From contig NZ_BBMZ01000009.1 in NCBI RefSeq assembly GCF_000759795.1, positions 207,700-271,699 on the forward strand: 64,000 nucleotides of DNA. Reading direction: 5' to 3'. Each line of letters starts with the position of its first letter. The first letter of the stretch is position 1. Source of the DNA: Pseudescherichia vulneris NBRC 102420 (GTDB lineage: Bacteria; Pseudomonadota; Gammaproteobacteria; Enterobacterales; Enterobacteriaceae). A program made the position numbers and the translations under genes. Positions 26,492 through 35,117 of the stretch are shown one piece after another. The notes below the pieces were generated by a model. The model was not told the origin of the DNA. It saw only the letters and a program-made list of their open reading frames with translations, and ran no database searches.

Positions 26492-26794
26492 ATGAAAGAC
26501 ATCAACGTATTCGGGCTGGACAGCCTGATCGCACTTTATTTTGGACAGAATTATGATCTGTTCGGTAGCGGTGAAAGCGTGGAGGCTCAAATTGATGCCT
26601 GGATTGCTGACACGCCGCCAGCTTTACGGCATGGCTTGATAGGCGATATTGATCAGTTTACCGAGGAAAGCGACAACCTCGAAGAGGATTTTGAAAACCG
26701 TTATGGCGCGGAATTCTCTACGGAATTATGGGACACTACCCCAGTCGACTTTCTCAGCTTGTTGAAAAAAAAGGTGACCAGCTCCCTCTCTTAA
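26492..26794 (+). CDS. CdiI-like contact-dependent inhibition immunity protein (orphan)
   Basis: Small acidic protein of 100 residues. The pattern LDSLIALYFGQNYDLFGSGE, then a run of helix with IADTPPALRHGLIGDIDQF, and a final WDTTPVDFLSLL matches the CdiI_2-type immunity family. It would bind and neutralise a toxin from a CdiA-type protein. No cdiA or toxin is near. It starts 3 bases after the transposase remnant, without a strong RBS, so its expression is uncertain. Confidence 0.6.
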   Translation: MKDINVFGLDSLIALYFGQNYDLFGSGESVEAQIDAWIADTPPALRHGLIGDIDQFTEESDNLEEDFENRYGAEFSTELWDTTPVDFLSLLKKKVTSSLS

Positions 26795-26953
26795 CACTTA
26801 TGCAGGGACACAATGACTCCTACGTCTCTATCCAGTTGTGTAACGCCCGCCACCGGCACGACGCTGCCTGTAGGGTAATACTTGATCCTGACGGGCACCG
26901 TATAGGAGTATGTATACCGGATGAGTAAGATATGCTCATTTTAGGACTATGAG

Positions 26954-27259
26954 ATGACGGATGACGAGTTAGACATTTTACTGAAAGATAAAACTGATTT
27001 TAATAAACGGTTGCGACTGATCGCATGTTTATACGGTTGTGAGGATGAACGCAGCGTACTGGCTCTGAAACATCTTGCAAAGCATGACTTCGTCTACGTT
27101 GTGCGTCGCTCTGCGTGGCAAGCACTCCAGGCGAAAGGCATTCTTATTCCAGAGCCCGTTGAACGACCGCGTTATGTAATCCTGTTAGAAAGATTCCTTG
27201 AGCGTGCTAAACGCATCTGCCAGAAGGTGGGTGATTTCTGCGTGGGCTGGAGTATCTGA
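26954..27259 (+). CDS. Small HEAT-repeat-like protein
   Basis: 101 residues, with AGGA six bases before the ATG. The segment LLKDKTDFNKRLRLIACLYG and DERSVLALKHLAKHDFVYVVRRSAWQALQAKG has the paired-helix look of one or two HEAT repeats. No enzyme motif. Lying next to an orphan immunity gene, it might be another immunity-type protein; this is inference. Confidence 0.55.
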   Translation: MTDDELDILLKDKTDFNKRLRLIACLYGCEDERSVLALKHLAKHDFVYVVRRSAWQALQAKGILIPEPVERPRYVILLERFLERAKRICQKVGDFCVGWSI

Positions 27260-27271
27260 ACATAATACGCT

Positions 27272-28405
27272 CTACCTCAAGATCCCAGCATCAATCGATG
27301 CGACATGCGTCTTGCCGCAGAACGCCATCGACAAATCGAACTCATTACGAATGATGTTGAGCGCCATTGTGACGCCCTCCTCCCCCTGCGCCCCTAATCC
27401 ATACAGCATGCTGCGCCCGATATAGGTTCCTTTTGCACCCAGCGCAATAGCCTTGAGCACATCCTGCCCGGAACGTATCCCGCCGTCGAAATGCACTTCA
27501 ATGCGATCGCCTACCGCTGCGACAATCTCCGGCAATACGGTAATCGATGACGACACGCCATCCAGCTGACGCCCGCCGTGATTGGAGACGATCAGCGCAT
27601 CCGCGCCCGCCTCCACCGCCAGACGCGCATCTTCTACGTCCATAATGCCTTTCACGACAAGCTTGCCGCCCCAGCGCTGCTTTATCCACTCAATATCCTG
27701 CCAGGAGAGCCGCGGGTCGAACTGCTGGGCCGTCCACTCCACCATCGCGTCGATATTATCCACGCCGCTGGCGTGGCCAATGATATTGCCGAAGTTACGA
27801 TTGCGCGTGGCAAGCATACTGCGACACCAGCGCGGTTTGCCGGCAATATTAAGCAGGTTACGCAGCGTCATTTTTGGCGGTGTCGACAGGCCATTTTTGA
27901 TGTCTTTATGGCGCTGACCAAACACCTGTAAGTCCATGGTGACGACCAACGCGCCGCAATTTGCGGCTTTTGCGCGGTCGATAAGGTTCCCGACGAACTG
28001 GCGATCGCGCATGACGTAAAGCTGGAACCAGAATGGATGGTAATCCGTCGCCTGCGCCACCGCTTCAATCGAACAAATACTCATCGTGGAGAGCGTAAAA
28101 GGAATGCCAAAATTTTTTGCCGCCCGCGCCGCAAGGATTTCACCATCAGGATGGATCATGCCGGTTAAGCCGGTGGGCGCAATGGCCACCGGCATCGCAA
28201 CGGCCTGGCCGAGCATCACGCTGGCGGTGCTGCGCCCGGCAATATCGACCGCCACGCGCTGGCGAAACTCAAGGCGGTGTAAATCGGCTTCGTTGGCGCG
28301 ATAGCTATATTCGGTCCATGAGCCTGCATCCACATAATCGTAAAACATTTTTGGCACCCGCTTACGCGCCAGCTGCCGTAACTCTTCGATGCAGGTTATG
28401 GTCAT
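27272..28405 (-). CDS. FMN-dependent alpha-hydroxy-acid oxidase/dehydrogenase (LldD-like)
   Basis: Flavoenzyme of 377 residues oxidising an (S)-2-hydroxy acid to a 2-oxo acid. FMN-barrel landmarks: PKMFYDYVDAGSWTEYSYR (19-37), APTGLTGMIHPDGE, FQLYVMRDR, the catalytic base region VSNHGGRQLDGVSSSI (about 278-293) and FDGGIRSGQDVLKA. It is the last gene of the operon that starts with the solute-binding protein, 17 bases after the monooxygenase. The substrate could be lactate, glycolate or a larger hydroxy acid made by the pathway. Confidence 0.9.
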   Translation of the reverse strand: MTITCIEELRQLARKRVPKMFYDYVDAGSWTEYSYRANEADLHRLEFRQRVAVDIAGRSTASVMLGQAVAMPVAIAPTGLTGMIHPDGEILAARAAKNFGIPFTLSTMSICSIEAVAQATDYHPFWFQLYVMRDRQFVGNLIDRAKAANCGALVVTMDLQVFGQRHKDIKNGLSTPPKMTLRNLLNIAGKPRWCRSMLATRNRNFGNIIGHASGVDNIDAMVEWTAQQFDPRLSWQDIEWIKQRWGGKLVVKGIMDVEDARLAVEAGADALIVSNHGGRQLDGVSSSITVLPEIVAAVGDRIEVHFDGGIRSGQDVLKAIALGAKGTYIGRSMLYGLGAQGEEGVTMALNIIRNEFDLSMAFCGKTHVASIDAGILR

Positions 28406-28422
28406 ATCCGTTTCCCAATAAA

Positions 28423-29673
28423 TTACGATTTAACGTAATCGGTATAGGCGTTCTGCAACGCAATGTGATCGGCAATATATTTAGCATCGTGCCAAACGCC
28501 GTAAATAAACGATGAGGCGCGATTGACGAGGTTCGGCAGGCCGATGAAATAAATGCCCCGCTCGGCGGAAATACCGCGCTTATGAAACGGCACCCCTTTC
28601 TCGTCGAATGCGTCAACCTGCAGCCAGCTGAAATCAAATTTAAAGCCGGTCGCCCAGATAATGGTCGTAATGCCCGCTGCGGCAATATCCAGCTGAGTAA
28701 GTGGATTGAGCAGGCACGCCGGATCGGGCAACAGCTCCCAGGCCTGCGGCTCCGGGGGCAGATCCAGCCCGTTGCGTTCAATGTAGGCGTCGGCATCGCG
28801 TAGTACGTCGAAGTAAGCTTTATCGCCCTCGGCGATATTCTCAGCCAAGCCTTCGGCGAAGCGCAGCACGCCGTTATCCCAACTTTTGGTAATGCCGACA
28901 AGCGTAATGCCCATATGCGCCAGCCGGCGGAAATCCACCGTTTTGCCGCCTTCATAGCCGCTCACCGCAAAGGCCACGTGCTCTTTCTTCGGCTTGATTT
29001 TAACTTCATCCCACAGGCCAAGCGCGCCGAGCCACCAGCAGTAATCACGGTTGCGATAAGCGCGCGGCGGACGGTAATGTTCCCCGACAGACAGATAAAC
29101 CTCGCGCCCCGCTTTACGCAGCTCTTCGGCAATTTGCGTACCGGATGCCCCTGCCCCCACCACCATCACGCCGCCTGCGGGCAGCTGCTGCGGGTTTTTA
29201 TAAACGGAGGAGTGGATCTGCTGCACCCCGGCGCTCTCTGGCACAATCTGCGGGAATGACGGCTTCTGGAAAGGACCCGTTGCGGCAACCACGTTGTCGG
29301 CTTCGAATTCACCGGCTGACGTCACCACTCTGAACCCGCTGCGCCCTGTCAGGCGCTCTACCTGATAGACCTCCACGCCGGTGCGTACGGGTGCCTTAAG
29401 CATCTTCACATAATCTTCGAAGTACTGCGCCATACGCTCTTTCGGCGGAAAGGCTTCCTGAGAGATATTGTCGAATTTAAGCGACGGGAAGCGGTCGTGC
29501 CAGGCGGGTCCGTTCGCCACCAGCGAATCCCAGCGCTCGGAGCGCCAGCGTTCAGCGATGCGGCTGCGCTCAAGAACAACGTGTGGCACGCCCATCAGCG
29601 CCAGATGTTCACTCATGGCAATACCGGCCTGACCGGCACCCACAATCACAGTATTGATTTTTTCTACTGACAT
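28423..29673 (-). CDS. Flavin-containing monooxygenase (FMO/YUCCA-like)
   Basis: NADPH- and FAD-dependent monooxygenase of 416 residues. FAD motif GAGQAG (12-17), second dinucleotide motif VVGAGASGTQIAEELRKAG (about 170-188), and ATGFKFDFSWL near the C-terminus. These enzymes oxygenate N or S atoms or carry out Baeyer-Villiger reactions. Coded between the ABC permease and the hydroxy-acid oxidase on one strand, it likely attacks the imported substrate first. RBS AGGGAT. Confidence 0.88.
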   Translation of the reverse strand: MSVEKINTVIVGAGQAGIAMSEHLALMGVPHVVLERSRIAERWRSERWDSLVANGPAWHDRFPSLKFDNISQEAFPPKERMAQYFEDYVKMLKAPVRTGVEVYQVERLTGRSGFRVVTSAGEFEADNVVAATGPFQKPSFPQIVPESAGVQQIHSSVYKNPQQLPAGGVMVVGAGASGTQIAEELRKAGREVYLSVGEHYRPPRAYRNRDYCWWLGALGLWDEVKIKPKKEHVAFAVSGYEGGKTVDFRRLAHMGITLVGITKSWDNGVLRFAEGLAENIAEGDKAYFDVLRDADAYIERNGLDLPPEPQAWELLPDPACLLNPLTQLDIAAAGITTIIWATGFKFDFSWLQVDAFDEKGVPFHKRGISAERGIYFIGLPNLVNRASSFIYGVWHDAKYIADHIALQNAYTDYVKS

Positions 29674-29700
29674 GATAGATCCCTAAAAATTTAAATTTTA

Positions 29701-30519
29701 TTAATGTCTGGCTTCAACGTTTAATACTTTGCCAAGCCCTAAAAATTTATTGGCGATAATTAACATCGTGGCGGTGACGGTAATATAAATAACTGACAGG
29801 GCCGCCAGCGTCGGGTCGGCAAATTCACGCACATAGTTATACATCGCCACCGGTAAGGTCTGCGTCGCCTGGGTGGTAATAAACAGCGATGCGGTAAACT
29901 CATTAAAGGAAAGAATGGCGGCAAACAGCCAGCCGCCGAACAGGCCCGGTAAAATCAGTGGCACGGTGATGGTCATTACGACGCGCAGCGGCGATGCGCC
30001 AAGGCTTGCCGCCGCCAGCTCAATACGCTGTTCGAGGTTTTTTAGCGACACGTACACGCTACGCAGCACAAACGGCAGCACCAGCACGACGTGGCAGAAG
30101 ATCACCAGCGGATAGCCGCGCCCGAGGTTGAGCTGTGACACCAGCATCAGCAGGCCCAGACCAATAGTGAAATGCGGGATAAACAGAGGCGACAGCAGAA
30201 TGCCTTCCAGCACCTGCTTGCACGGGAATGAGTAGCGCTCAATGGCAATCGCCAGCGCGGCGCCCACGATCACCGCCAGCGACGATGCCCATGCGGTGAC
30301 AATCAGCCCGGACCAGAAGCCGTGACGAAAATCATCGTAACTCACCGCCCGTTCGAACCAGCGCAGCGACCAGCCTTTCGGCGGGAAGAACAGCACCGAG
30401 GTGCTGCTAAACGAGGAGATAAACACCACGATGGTTGGCAGCAGCACAAAGATAAGAATAGCGGCGACCAGCAGGCGGCCCGCCAGCGTCATCAGTTTGT
30501 CGTTCATCGAACGGGTCAT
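29701..30519 (-). CDS. ABC transporter permease, PotC-type
   Basis: Inner-membrane permease of 272 residues with six hydrophobic helices. The ATPase-contact loop EAA motif is visible as ELAAASLGASPLRVVMTITVPLILPG (about 167-192). Family: spermidine/putrescine or Fe/thiamine-type importer permease II. It follows the PotB-type permease by one base. Its ATPase appears to be the gene at 36724 in the second operon. Confidence 0.9.
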   Translation of the reverse strand: MTRSMNDKLMTLAGRLLVAAILIFVLLPTIVVFISSFSSTSVLFFPPKGWSLRWFERAVSYDDFRHGFWSGLIVTAWASSLAVIVGAALAIAIERYSFPCKQVLEGILLSPLFIPHFTIGLGLLMLVSQLNLGRGYPLVIFCHVVLVLPFVLRSVYVSLKNLEQRIELAAASLGASPLRVVMTITVPLILPGLFGGWLFAAILSFNEFTASLFITTQATQTLPVAMYNYVREFADPTLAALSVIYITVTATMLIIANKFLGLGKVLNVEARH

Positions 30520-30520
30520 A

Positions 30521-31375
30521 TTAATGCTCTCCCATCGCGTGCAGGAATCGGGTCATGCGTTTCAGCGCCATCAATAACAGGATGGTCAGGATCAAACCGG
30601 CAATGCTTAACGCGGCGGCAAACGGGAAGTTCATCGACGAGAAACCCAACTGGTAGACCATGGTCGCCACGGTGCTGACGCGTCCGCCGCCAATCAGCTG
30701 CGGCGTGGCGAAGGCGCTAAAGGTCCAGGCGAACGCGGTGGTCAGGCTGGCGACAATGCCGGGGATAGAGAGCGGGATGGTCACTGTCAGCAAGGTGCGG
30801 AGCGGGCCTGCCCCGAGACTGGTGGCGGCTTTCTCATAATCGGGGTTAATGTGCGACAGCGCGGTGGCCAGCATCAGCACCATGATCGGCATGGTGACAT
30901 GCACCAGAGCTACCACCACGCCAGTTTGCGTAAACATAAACTGGATAGGTGCTGAGATGACGCCCATCGCCAGCAGCAGGCTATTCAGGAAACCGCTGTT
31001 GCCCAACACGATGATCCATGAATAGGTGCGCACCACTTCGCCGAGAAACAGCGGCGTAATCGCGATAATCAGAATAGTGGATTTGATCCACGTGGTGCGG
31101 GTGCGAACCAGCGCGTACGCCAGCGGATAACTCATCAGCAGGCCAAAAATAGCGGTTTTGGCGCTAAGCATGACCGTGTTGATAAAGGCATCGGCATAAA
31201 TGCTTTTAAACAGGCCGTTAAAGTTCGCCAGCGTAAATCCGCCCACGTCGAGCGAACCGGGAATATAGGCGCGCACGCTATACTGCATCACCGCGAACAT
31301 CGCGATAACCAGCCCAAACGCGGTCAGCGTGGCGGGAATAATGAACCAGGGTAAGAATGTCGGTTTTCTCGTCAT
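30521..31375 (-). CDS. ABC transporter permease, PotB-type
   Basis: First permease of the same importer, 284 residues, six or so helices, with the EAA loop YEKAATSLGAGPLRTLLTVTIPLSIPG late in the protein. ATG at 31375 (MTRKPTFLPW) is chosen over 31444, which would add an unstructured lead and overlap the upstream gene. It is 65 bases after the solute-binding protein. Confidence 0.9.
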   Translation of the reverse strand: MTRKPTFLPWFIIPATLTAFGLVIAMFAVMQYSVRAYIPGSLDVGGFTLANFNGLFKSIYADAFINTVMLSAKTAIFGLLMSYPLAYALVRTRTTWIKSTILIIAITPLFLGEVVRTYSWIIVLGNSGFLNSLLLAMGVISAPIQFMFTQTGVVVALVHVTMPIMVLMLATALSHINPDYEKAATSLGAGPLRTLLTVTIPLSIPGIVASLTTAFAWTFSAFATPQLIGGGRVSTVATMVYQLGFSSMNFPFAAALSIAGLILTILLLMALKRMTRFLHAMGEH

Positions 31376-31440
31376 AGACGTTGCTGCCTGAGTAGTGTGT
31401 TGCCGGTAGAAACGGGGCGGCCCGCAAGCCGCCAGGGCAA

Positions 31441-32472
31441 TCAATGAGACATGATGTTTTCAGAGAACCACTGACGCCACGCTGCGGTCTTCTCGGCGCG
31501 CAGCTGCGGATCGGTATTGATGGTGGCGTTCCACTGCTCCGGCGTGGTCAACATGCCCGGCAGTTTCGCCAGCTCGGGATCGATATGGGCGTTCGTCACC
31601 GTTGGGCTGCCGTGATAAATCTTCGCCACCTGCTGCTGGATCTCCGGCTTCAGGGCGATATTGATGAACTTATACGCGAGGTCGGCCTTGCGGGTGCCTT
31701 TGTTAATGCCAACGGTATCGACGCCCAGAACCGCGCCCTCTTTTGGCATCACCAGCTTGATGTTCACCCCTTCGGCAATCATGTGGTAGGCGTTCATTGA
31801 CAGCATCACCTGCACGGGCGTTTCGCCGGTGGAGATCAGTTGCTGGCTATTGGCGTCATCGGTATAGAAGGATTTGATGTTCGGGATCAGCGCTTTCAAC
31901 TTCGCCTGGCCCTGCTCCCAGTGCGCCGCATCGGTGCCGGAGAGTTTGGCGGAAACCGCAATGATATGGCTCGGATCCCAGTCAGGCAGCGCCAGCGTCC
32001 CTTTCAGCTCAGGCTTCCACAGATCGTTCCAGCTCTCAAAGGTTTCGCCCTTCGCCACCATGTCTGGACGATAGCCGATAGTGTAAACGTAGCCCCATAC
32101 GCCGAGGTGATAAGGGCTGACTTTCGCCTGCTGCACCAGGTTCGCCGCGTTCGGGATTTTGCTCATATCGAGTTGTTCAAACAGGCCAGAGTTAGCGTAC
32201 AGATAGCCCACATGCGCCGTCGTAAAGGTCACGTCCGTTTCCGGCGAGCCGCCTGCCAGTTTGGCTTTGTTCAGACGATCGATGGTGCCGCCCGTAACAA
32301 ACTGCACTTCCACGCCGGTCTCTTTGGTAAATTCTTTGGCGATGGTCTCATCAATCAGATCTTTAAAACCGCCGCCCCACGTGCTGACAATCAGCTTATC
32401 AGCGGCCATCGCATGACCTGCGGTCAACACGCTCGTGGTCAACAACGTTAAGGCACAAATCTTACGCAACAT
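31441..32472 (-). CDS. Periplasmic solute-binding protein (PotD-like)
   Basis: Substrate receptor of the ABC importer, 343 residues. Signal peptide MLRKICALTLLTTSVLTAGHAMA at the N-terminus, followed by the mature start ADKLIVSTWGGGFKDLID and a two-lobe binding fold of the spermidine/putrescine type (KGTRKADLAYKFINIALKPE near the end). The ATG at 32472 is chosen because it creates the signal peptide; the longer frame from 32748 overlaps the LysR gene. Polyamine-type residues at the pocket cannot be verified by eye, so the ligand is open. Confidence 0.9.
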   Translation of the reverse strand: MLRKICALTLLTTSVLTAGHAMAADKLIVSTWGGGFKDLIDETIAKEFTKETGVEVQFVTGGTIDRLNKAKLAGGSPETDVTFTTAHVGYLYANSGLFEQLDMSKIPNAANLVQQAKVSPYHLGVWGYVYTIGYRPDMVAKGETFESWNDLWKPELKGTLALPDWDPSHIIAVSAKLSGTDAAHWEQGQAKLKALIPNIKSFYTDDANSQQLISTGETPVQVMLSMNAYHMIAEGVNIKLVMPKEGAVLGVDTVGINKGTRKADLAYKFINIALKPEIQQQVAKIYHGSPTVTNAHIDPELAKLPGMLTTPEQWNATINTDPQLRAEKTAAWRQWFSENIMSH

Positions 32473-32610
32473 ATTCTCATCCCCAATGCATGAAATGGCT
32501 GTTGTAGCAATCTGAAACCCGGCGCGCCAACGCGGTGCGAACGGTGTTCCTTGGTGTGAAATCACTATGCCGATACGAGCCGATTCGGTAAAACAGCCTT
32601 TTCCTCGTCT

Positions 32611-32633
32611 TTGCGTCAGGATTTCTGACGCAA
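32611..32633. promoter_or_regulatory. Perfect 9-bp inverted repeat in divergent LysR/importer promoter region
   Basis: TTGCGTCAG-GATTT-CTGACGCAA, extendable by one pair (T32610/A32634). It lies between the solute-binding gene (leftward) and the LysR gene (rightward), has the dyad shape of a LysR operator, and has no T-tract in either direction, so a terminator is unlikely. Confidence 0.65.
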
Positions 32634-32731
32634 AAAAAATGGCCCTGTTTTGGCATGAGAAATGCAAGAAACCTGCACTATTAGAATGACTGCCGCCACA
32701 TGAGGGCGTCAGCGATCTCAGGAGAACCTGC

Positions 32732-33694
32732 ATGCTCAGTCGCATCACCCAGCGTCAGCTGGAATATTTTGTCGCATCCGGAGAGGCGGGCAGCATCATC
32801 GGCGCATCGGAACGCATCCACGTCTCATCCCCGTCGATCTCTGCCGCGATCACCCACATTGAATCTGAACTGGGCGTCCAGCTGTTCGTGCGGCATCACG
32901 CGCAGGGGGTATCGCTGACCGCCATCGGTCATCAGGTACTGAAGGAGGCGAAGCTCATTCTGGAGCAGATGGTGAACCTCTATACCATTGCGTCGGAATC
33001 CATGAACAATGTGCGCGGCCCGCTGCGCGTGGGCTGTCTGGATACGCTGGCACCCATGCTGACGCCGGAACTGGTGTTCGGCTTTGGCCGCGCGTTTCCG
33101 GGGGTGCGCATTACGCTCGTGGAAGGTCACCATGAACAGCTGCTGAAACAGCTGCGCACTGCCGATATCGACATCGCCCTGACTTACGATTTAGTCCCGG
33201 CTAACGACATTGCGTTCACCTCGCTGGCGCAGCTGCCGCCGTATGTGATGGTGGGTGAACATCATCCGCTGGCGACGCAATCAGCGGTGACGATCCAGGA
33301 TCTGGCGACAATGCCGATGGTGCTGCTGGATATGCCGTGGAGCCGCGAATATTTCCTCGGGCTATTTAGCGAGGCGGGCGTCACGCCGAACGTAGTCATG
33401 CGCTCCGGCAACATGGAGGTGGTGCGCGCGATGGTGGCCAACGGCGTCGGGTTTGGTATCGCTAACGTGCGGCCGAAAGCGCATCTCTCCCAGGATGGCA
33501 AACGCCTGATTCGCGTGCGGCTGGCGGGGGTGAACAGGCCGATGCAGCTGGGTTACGCCACCGTGGCCCACACCCAGCACTCTATGGTGGTGAACGCTTT
33601 CGCCGAGCGCTGCCGCATGTTTATCTCCGACCAGTACATTCCCGGCATGGCAGCGCCCAGCTACTTTGACCCGCAGGTGGTGCGGGTGGCGTGA
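32732..33694 (+). CDS. LysR-family regulator of the catabolic island
   Basis: Regulator of 320 residues. N-terminal winged helix (QLEYFVASGEAGSIIGASERIHVSSPSISAAITHIESELGVQLFVRHHAQG) and an effector domain after residue 90 (LRVGCLDTLAPMLTPELVFGFGRAFPG). RBS AGGAGAAC. It diverges from the ABC-importer operon and converges on the second operon, so it is the obvious candidate controller of both. Confidence 0.87.
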   Translation: MLSRITQRQLEYFVASGEAGSIIGASERIHVSSPSISAAITHIESELGVQLFVRHHAQGVSLTAIGHQVLKEAKLILEQMVNLYTIASESMNNVRGPLRVGCLDTLAPMLTPELVFGFGRAFPGVRITLVEGHHEQLLKQLRTADIDIALTYDLVPANDIAFTSLAQLPPYVMVGEHHPLATQSAVTIQDLATMPMVLLDMPWSREYFLGLFSEAGVTPNVVMRSGNMEVVRAMVANGVGFGIANVRPKAHLSQDGKRLIRVRLAGVNRPMQLGYATVAHTQHSMVVNAFAERCRMFISDQYIPGMAAPSYFDPQVVRVA

Positions 33695-33716
33695 CAGCGT
33701 CACCTCTCGTTTCGGC

Positions 33717-33740
33717 GCGGGTATAACGATTAATACCCGC
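33717..33740. terminator. Hairpin between convergent LysR and hydroxyacid dehydrogenase genes
   Basis: GCGGGTAT and ATACCCGC form a perfect 8-bp stem with an 8-base loop, overlapping the stop of the leftward gene. Likely bidirectional terminator, though the T-tract is weak. Confidence 0.55.
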
Positions 33741-34659
33741 GAGCCGGGAACACCTGATTGGTAACCGGCTCACCGCGTGCGGCGCGCTGGATGTTCTCTG
33801 CGACCTGCTGTGCGGCGCTGGCGGGAATGGCGACAGACGCCAGATGCGGGGTGATCAGCACGTTTTCCATACGCCACAGCGGATCGCCTGGCGGCAGCGG
33901 TTCGCGGTCAAACACATCCAGCGTGGCTTCTGCAATCCGCCCGGTGCGTAACGCATCTGTCAGCGCCGCCTGGTCGACAATCGCCCCGCGCGATACATTG
34001 ATGAACGCCGCGCCTGCCGGCAGGCATGCCAGCCGTTCTGCGCTAAGCAACCCAGCCGTGTGCGGCGTAAGAGGCAGCATCATCACTAAAATGTCGCTCT
34101 GGCTGAGAAAATCATTCAGCGACGCCAGTCCGCTGCTACAGCGAACCCCCGCTATCGCTTTTTGCGAACGCGACCAGCCGCGCACGTCGAAACCCTGTCG
34201 CGCCAGCTCCTGCGCCGCATACCCGCCCAACTCCCCCAGTCCCAGCACGCCGACACGGACGCTGGAGGGCGTGCGCGGATGCAAATAGTGCCAGCGCTGT
34301 TCACGCTGTGCACGCTCGAACGCCGGAATATCGCGGGCGTAACGCAGCACCGCAAAAAGCACATAACCGGCCATCATGCGCGCCATATCAGGGTCAGACA
34401 GGCGAATGATCGGGATATCAGGCAGATCGTCACGCCCGACCAGAGAGTCGACGCCCGCGCCAAGATTCACCAGCAGCTTGAGATTACGGTATGGCGCAAA
34501 GAAACCATGCGGCGGTTTCCATGCCAGTGCATAGTGCACGTCATCAGGATTTTGCACCGTTTCGGCGCGGCAAATCGTCACGCCGGGCAAATAGGGTGCA
34601 AGTAAAGCTGACCACTCGTCGAAGCTGTCAAATTCGCTGTAAAACACAAGGGTGCTCAT
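33730..34659 (-). CDS. D-2-hydroxyacid dehydrogenase (GhrA-like)
   Basis: NAD(P)-dependent dehydrogenase of 309 residues that reduces glyoxylate, hydroxypyruvate or a similar 2-oxo acid. Nucleotide motif VGVLGLGELGGYAAQELA (about 135-152), catalytic Arg in NVSRGAIVD (about 222-230), Glu in FDREPLPPGDPLW and His in ITPHLASVA. It starts on a 4-base overlap with the AroQ-like gene and ends the second operon. Together with the LldD-like enzyme it suggests hydroxy-acid intermediates. Confidence 0.88.
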   Translation of the reverse strand: MSTLVFYSEFDSFDEWSALLAPYLPGVTICRAETVQNPDDVHYALAWKPPHGFFAPYRNLKLLVNLGAGVDSLVGRDDLPDIPIIRLSDPDMARMMAGYVLFAVLRYARDIPAFERAQREQRWHYLHPRTPSSVRVGVLGLGELGGYAAQELARQGFDVRGWSRSQKAIAGVRCSSGLASLNDFLSQSDILVMMLPLTPHTAGLLSAERLACLPAGAAFINVSRGAIVDQAALTDALRTGRIAEATLDVFDREPLPPGDPLWRMENVLITPHLASVAIPASAAQQVAENIQRAARGEPVTNQVFPARGY

Positions 34660-35105
34660 GCGACGCGGGCCTCCATCAGGTTGACCACCGCATCAATCGC
34701 CAGCTCGTACCCCATCGCGCCCAGCCCGGCGATCACGCCGGTTGCCGCTTTCGACACCATGGAGTGATGACGGAACGGCTCGCGCTTCCAGATGTTGCTC
34801 ATATGCGCTTCGATGATCGGGCCGTCAAACATCAGCAGCGCATCAAGGATCGGCACGGAGGTGTAGGTCAACCCCGCCGCGTTGATAATCAATCCCGCCG
34901 CGCTCTGTCGCGCCTCCTGAATCCAGTCAACCAGCACGCCTTCATGGTTGCTCTGGCGAAAATGCACGATCACCCCGTGCGATTCGGCGCGACGCTGACA
35001 GCGTTCGCCGATGCTGACAAAACTTTCGCTGCCGTAGGTGCCGTTTTTATCCAGCCCATACAAATTGGCGTTCGGCCCGTTGAGAAAATAGATCTGCTGA
35101 GACAT
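34656..35105 (-). CDS. AroQ-like type II dehydroquinase homologue with altered active site
   Basis: Same fold and length as type II 3-dehydroquinate dehydratase (149 residues). Numbering happens to match M. tuberculosis AroQ. Retained: Asn12, Tyr24, Asn75, His101, Ser103, Arg108, Arg112. Changed: Arg19 is Asp, His81 is Tyr (LTYTSV), His106 is Trp (SNIWKRE). Arg19 and His81 are conserved catalytic/binding residues, so normal dehydroquinase activity is doubtful. Enterics use the unrelated type I AroD for chorismate, and this gene sits in a catabolic operon; a different dehydration or hydrolysis reaction is more likely. RBS AGGAG. Confidence 0.8.
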   Translation of the reverse strand: MSQQIYFLNGPNANLYGLDKNGTYGSESFVSIGERCQRRAESHGVIVHFRQSNHEGVLVDWIQEARQSAAGLIINAAGLTYTSVPILDALLMFDGPIIEAHMSNIWKREPFRHHSMVSKAATGVIAGLGAMGYELAIDAVVNLMEARVA

Positions 35106-35117
35106 GCAAGCTCCTGA

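Noticed and set aside
26728..26928. Small plus-strand frame between the CdiI-like gene and the HEAT-like gene
   Set aside because: No RBS, overlaps the CdiI-like gene in another frame, and shows no family pattern.
22198..27300. CRISPR or tandem-repeat array in the accessory patch
   Set aside because: Repeats seen there are two REP-like palindromes and shared transposase pieces; no regularly spaced direct repeats.
31840..32451. Plus-strand frame of 203 codons opposite the solute-binding protein
   Set aside because: Antisense to a well-supported gene with a signal peptide; no independent evidence.
32611..32650. Possible terminator from the perfect dyad followed by an A-run
   Set aside because: On the plus strand the run is A, not T; on the minus strand the T-run precedes the stem. 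Better read as an operator.
34656..35105. Straight annotation as a biosynthetic or quinate-catabolic dehydroquinase
   Set aside because: Arg19 and His81 equivalents are replaced and no quinate/shikimate genes are near.
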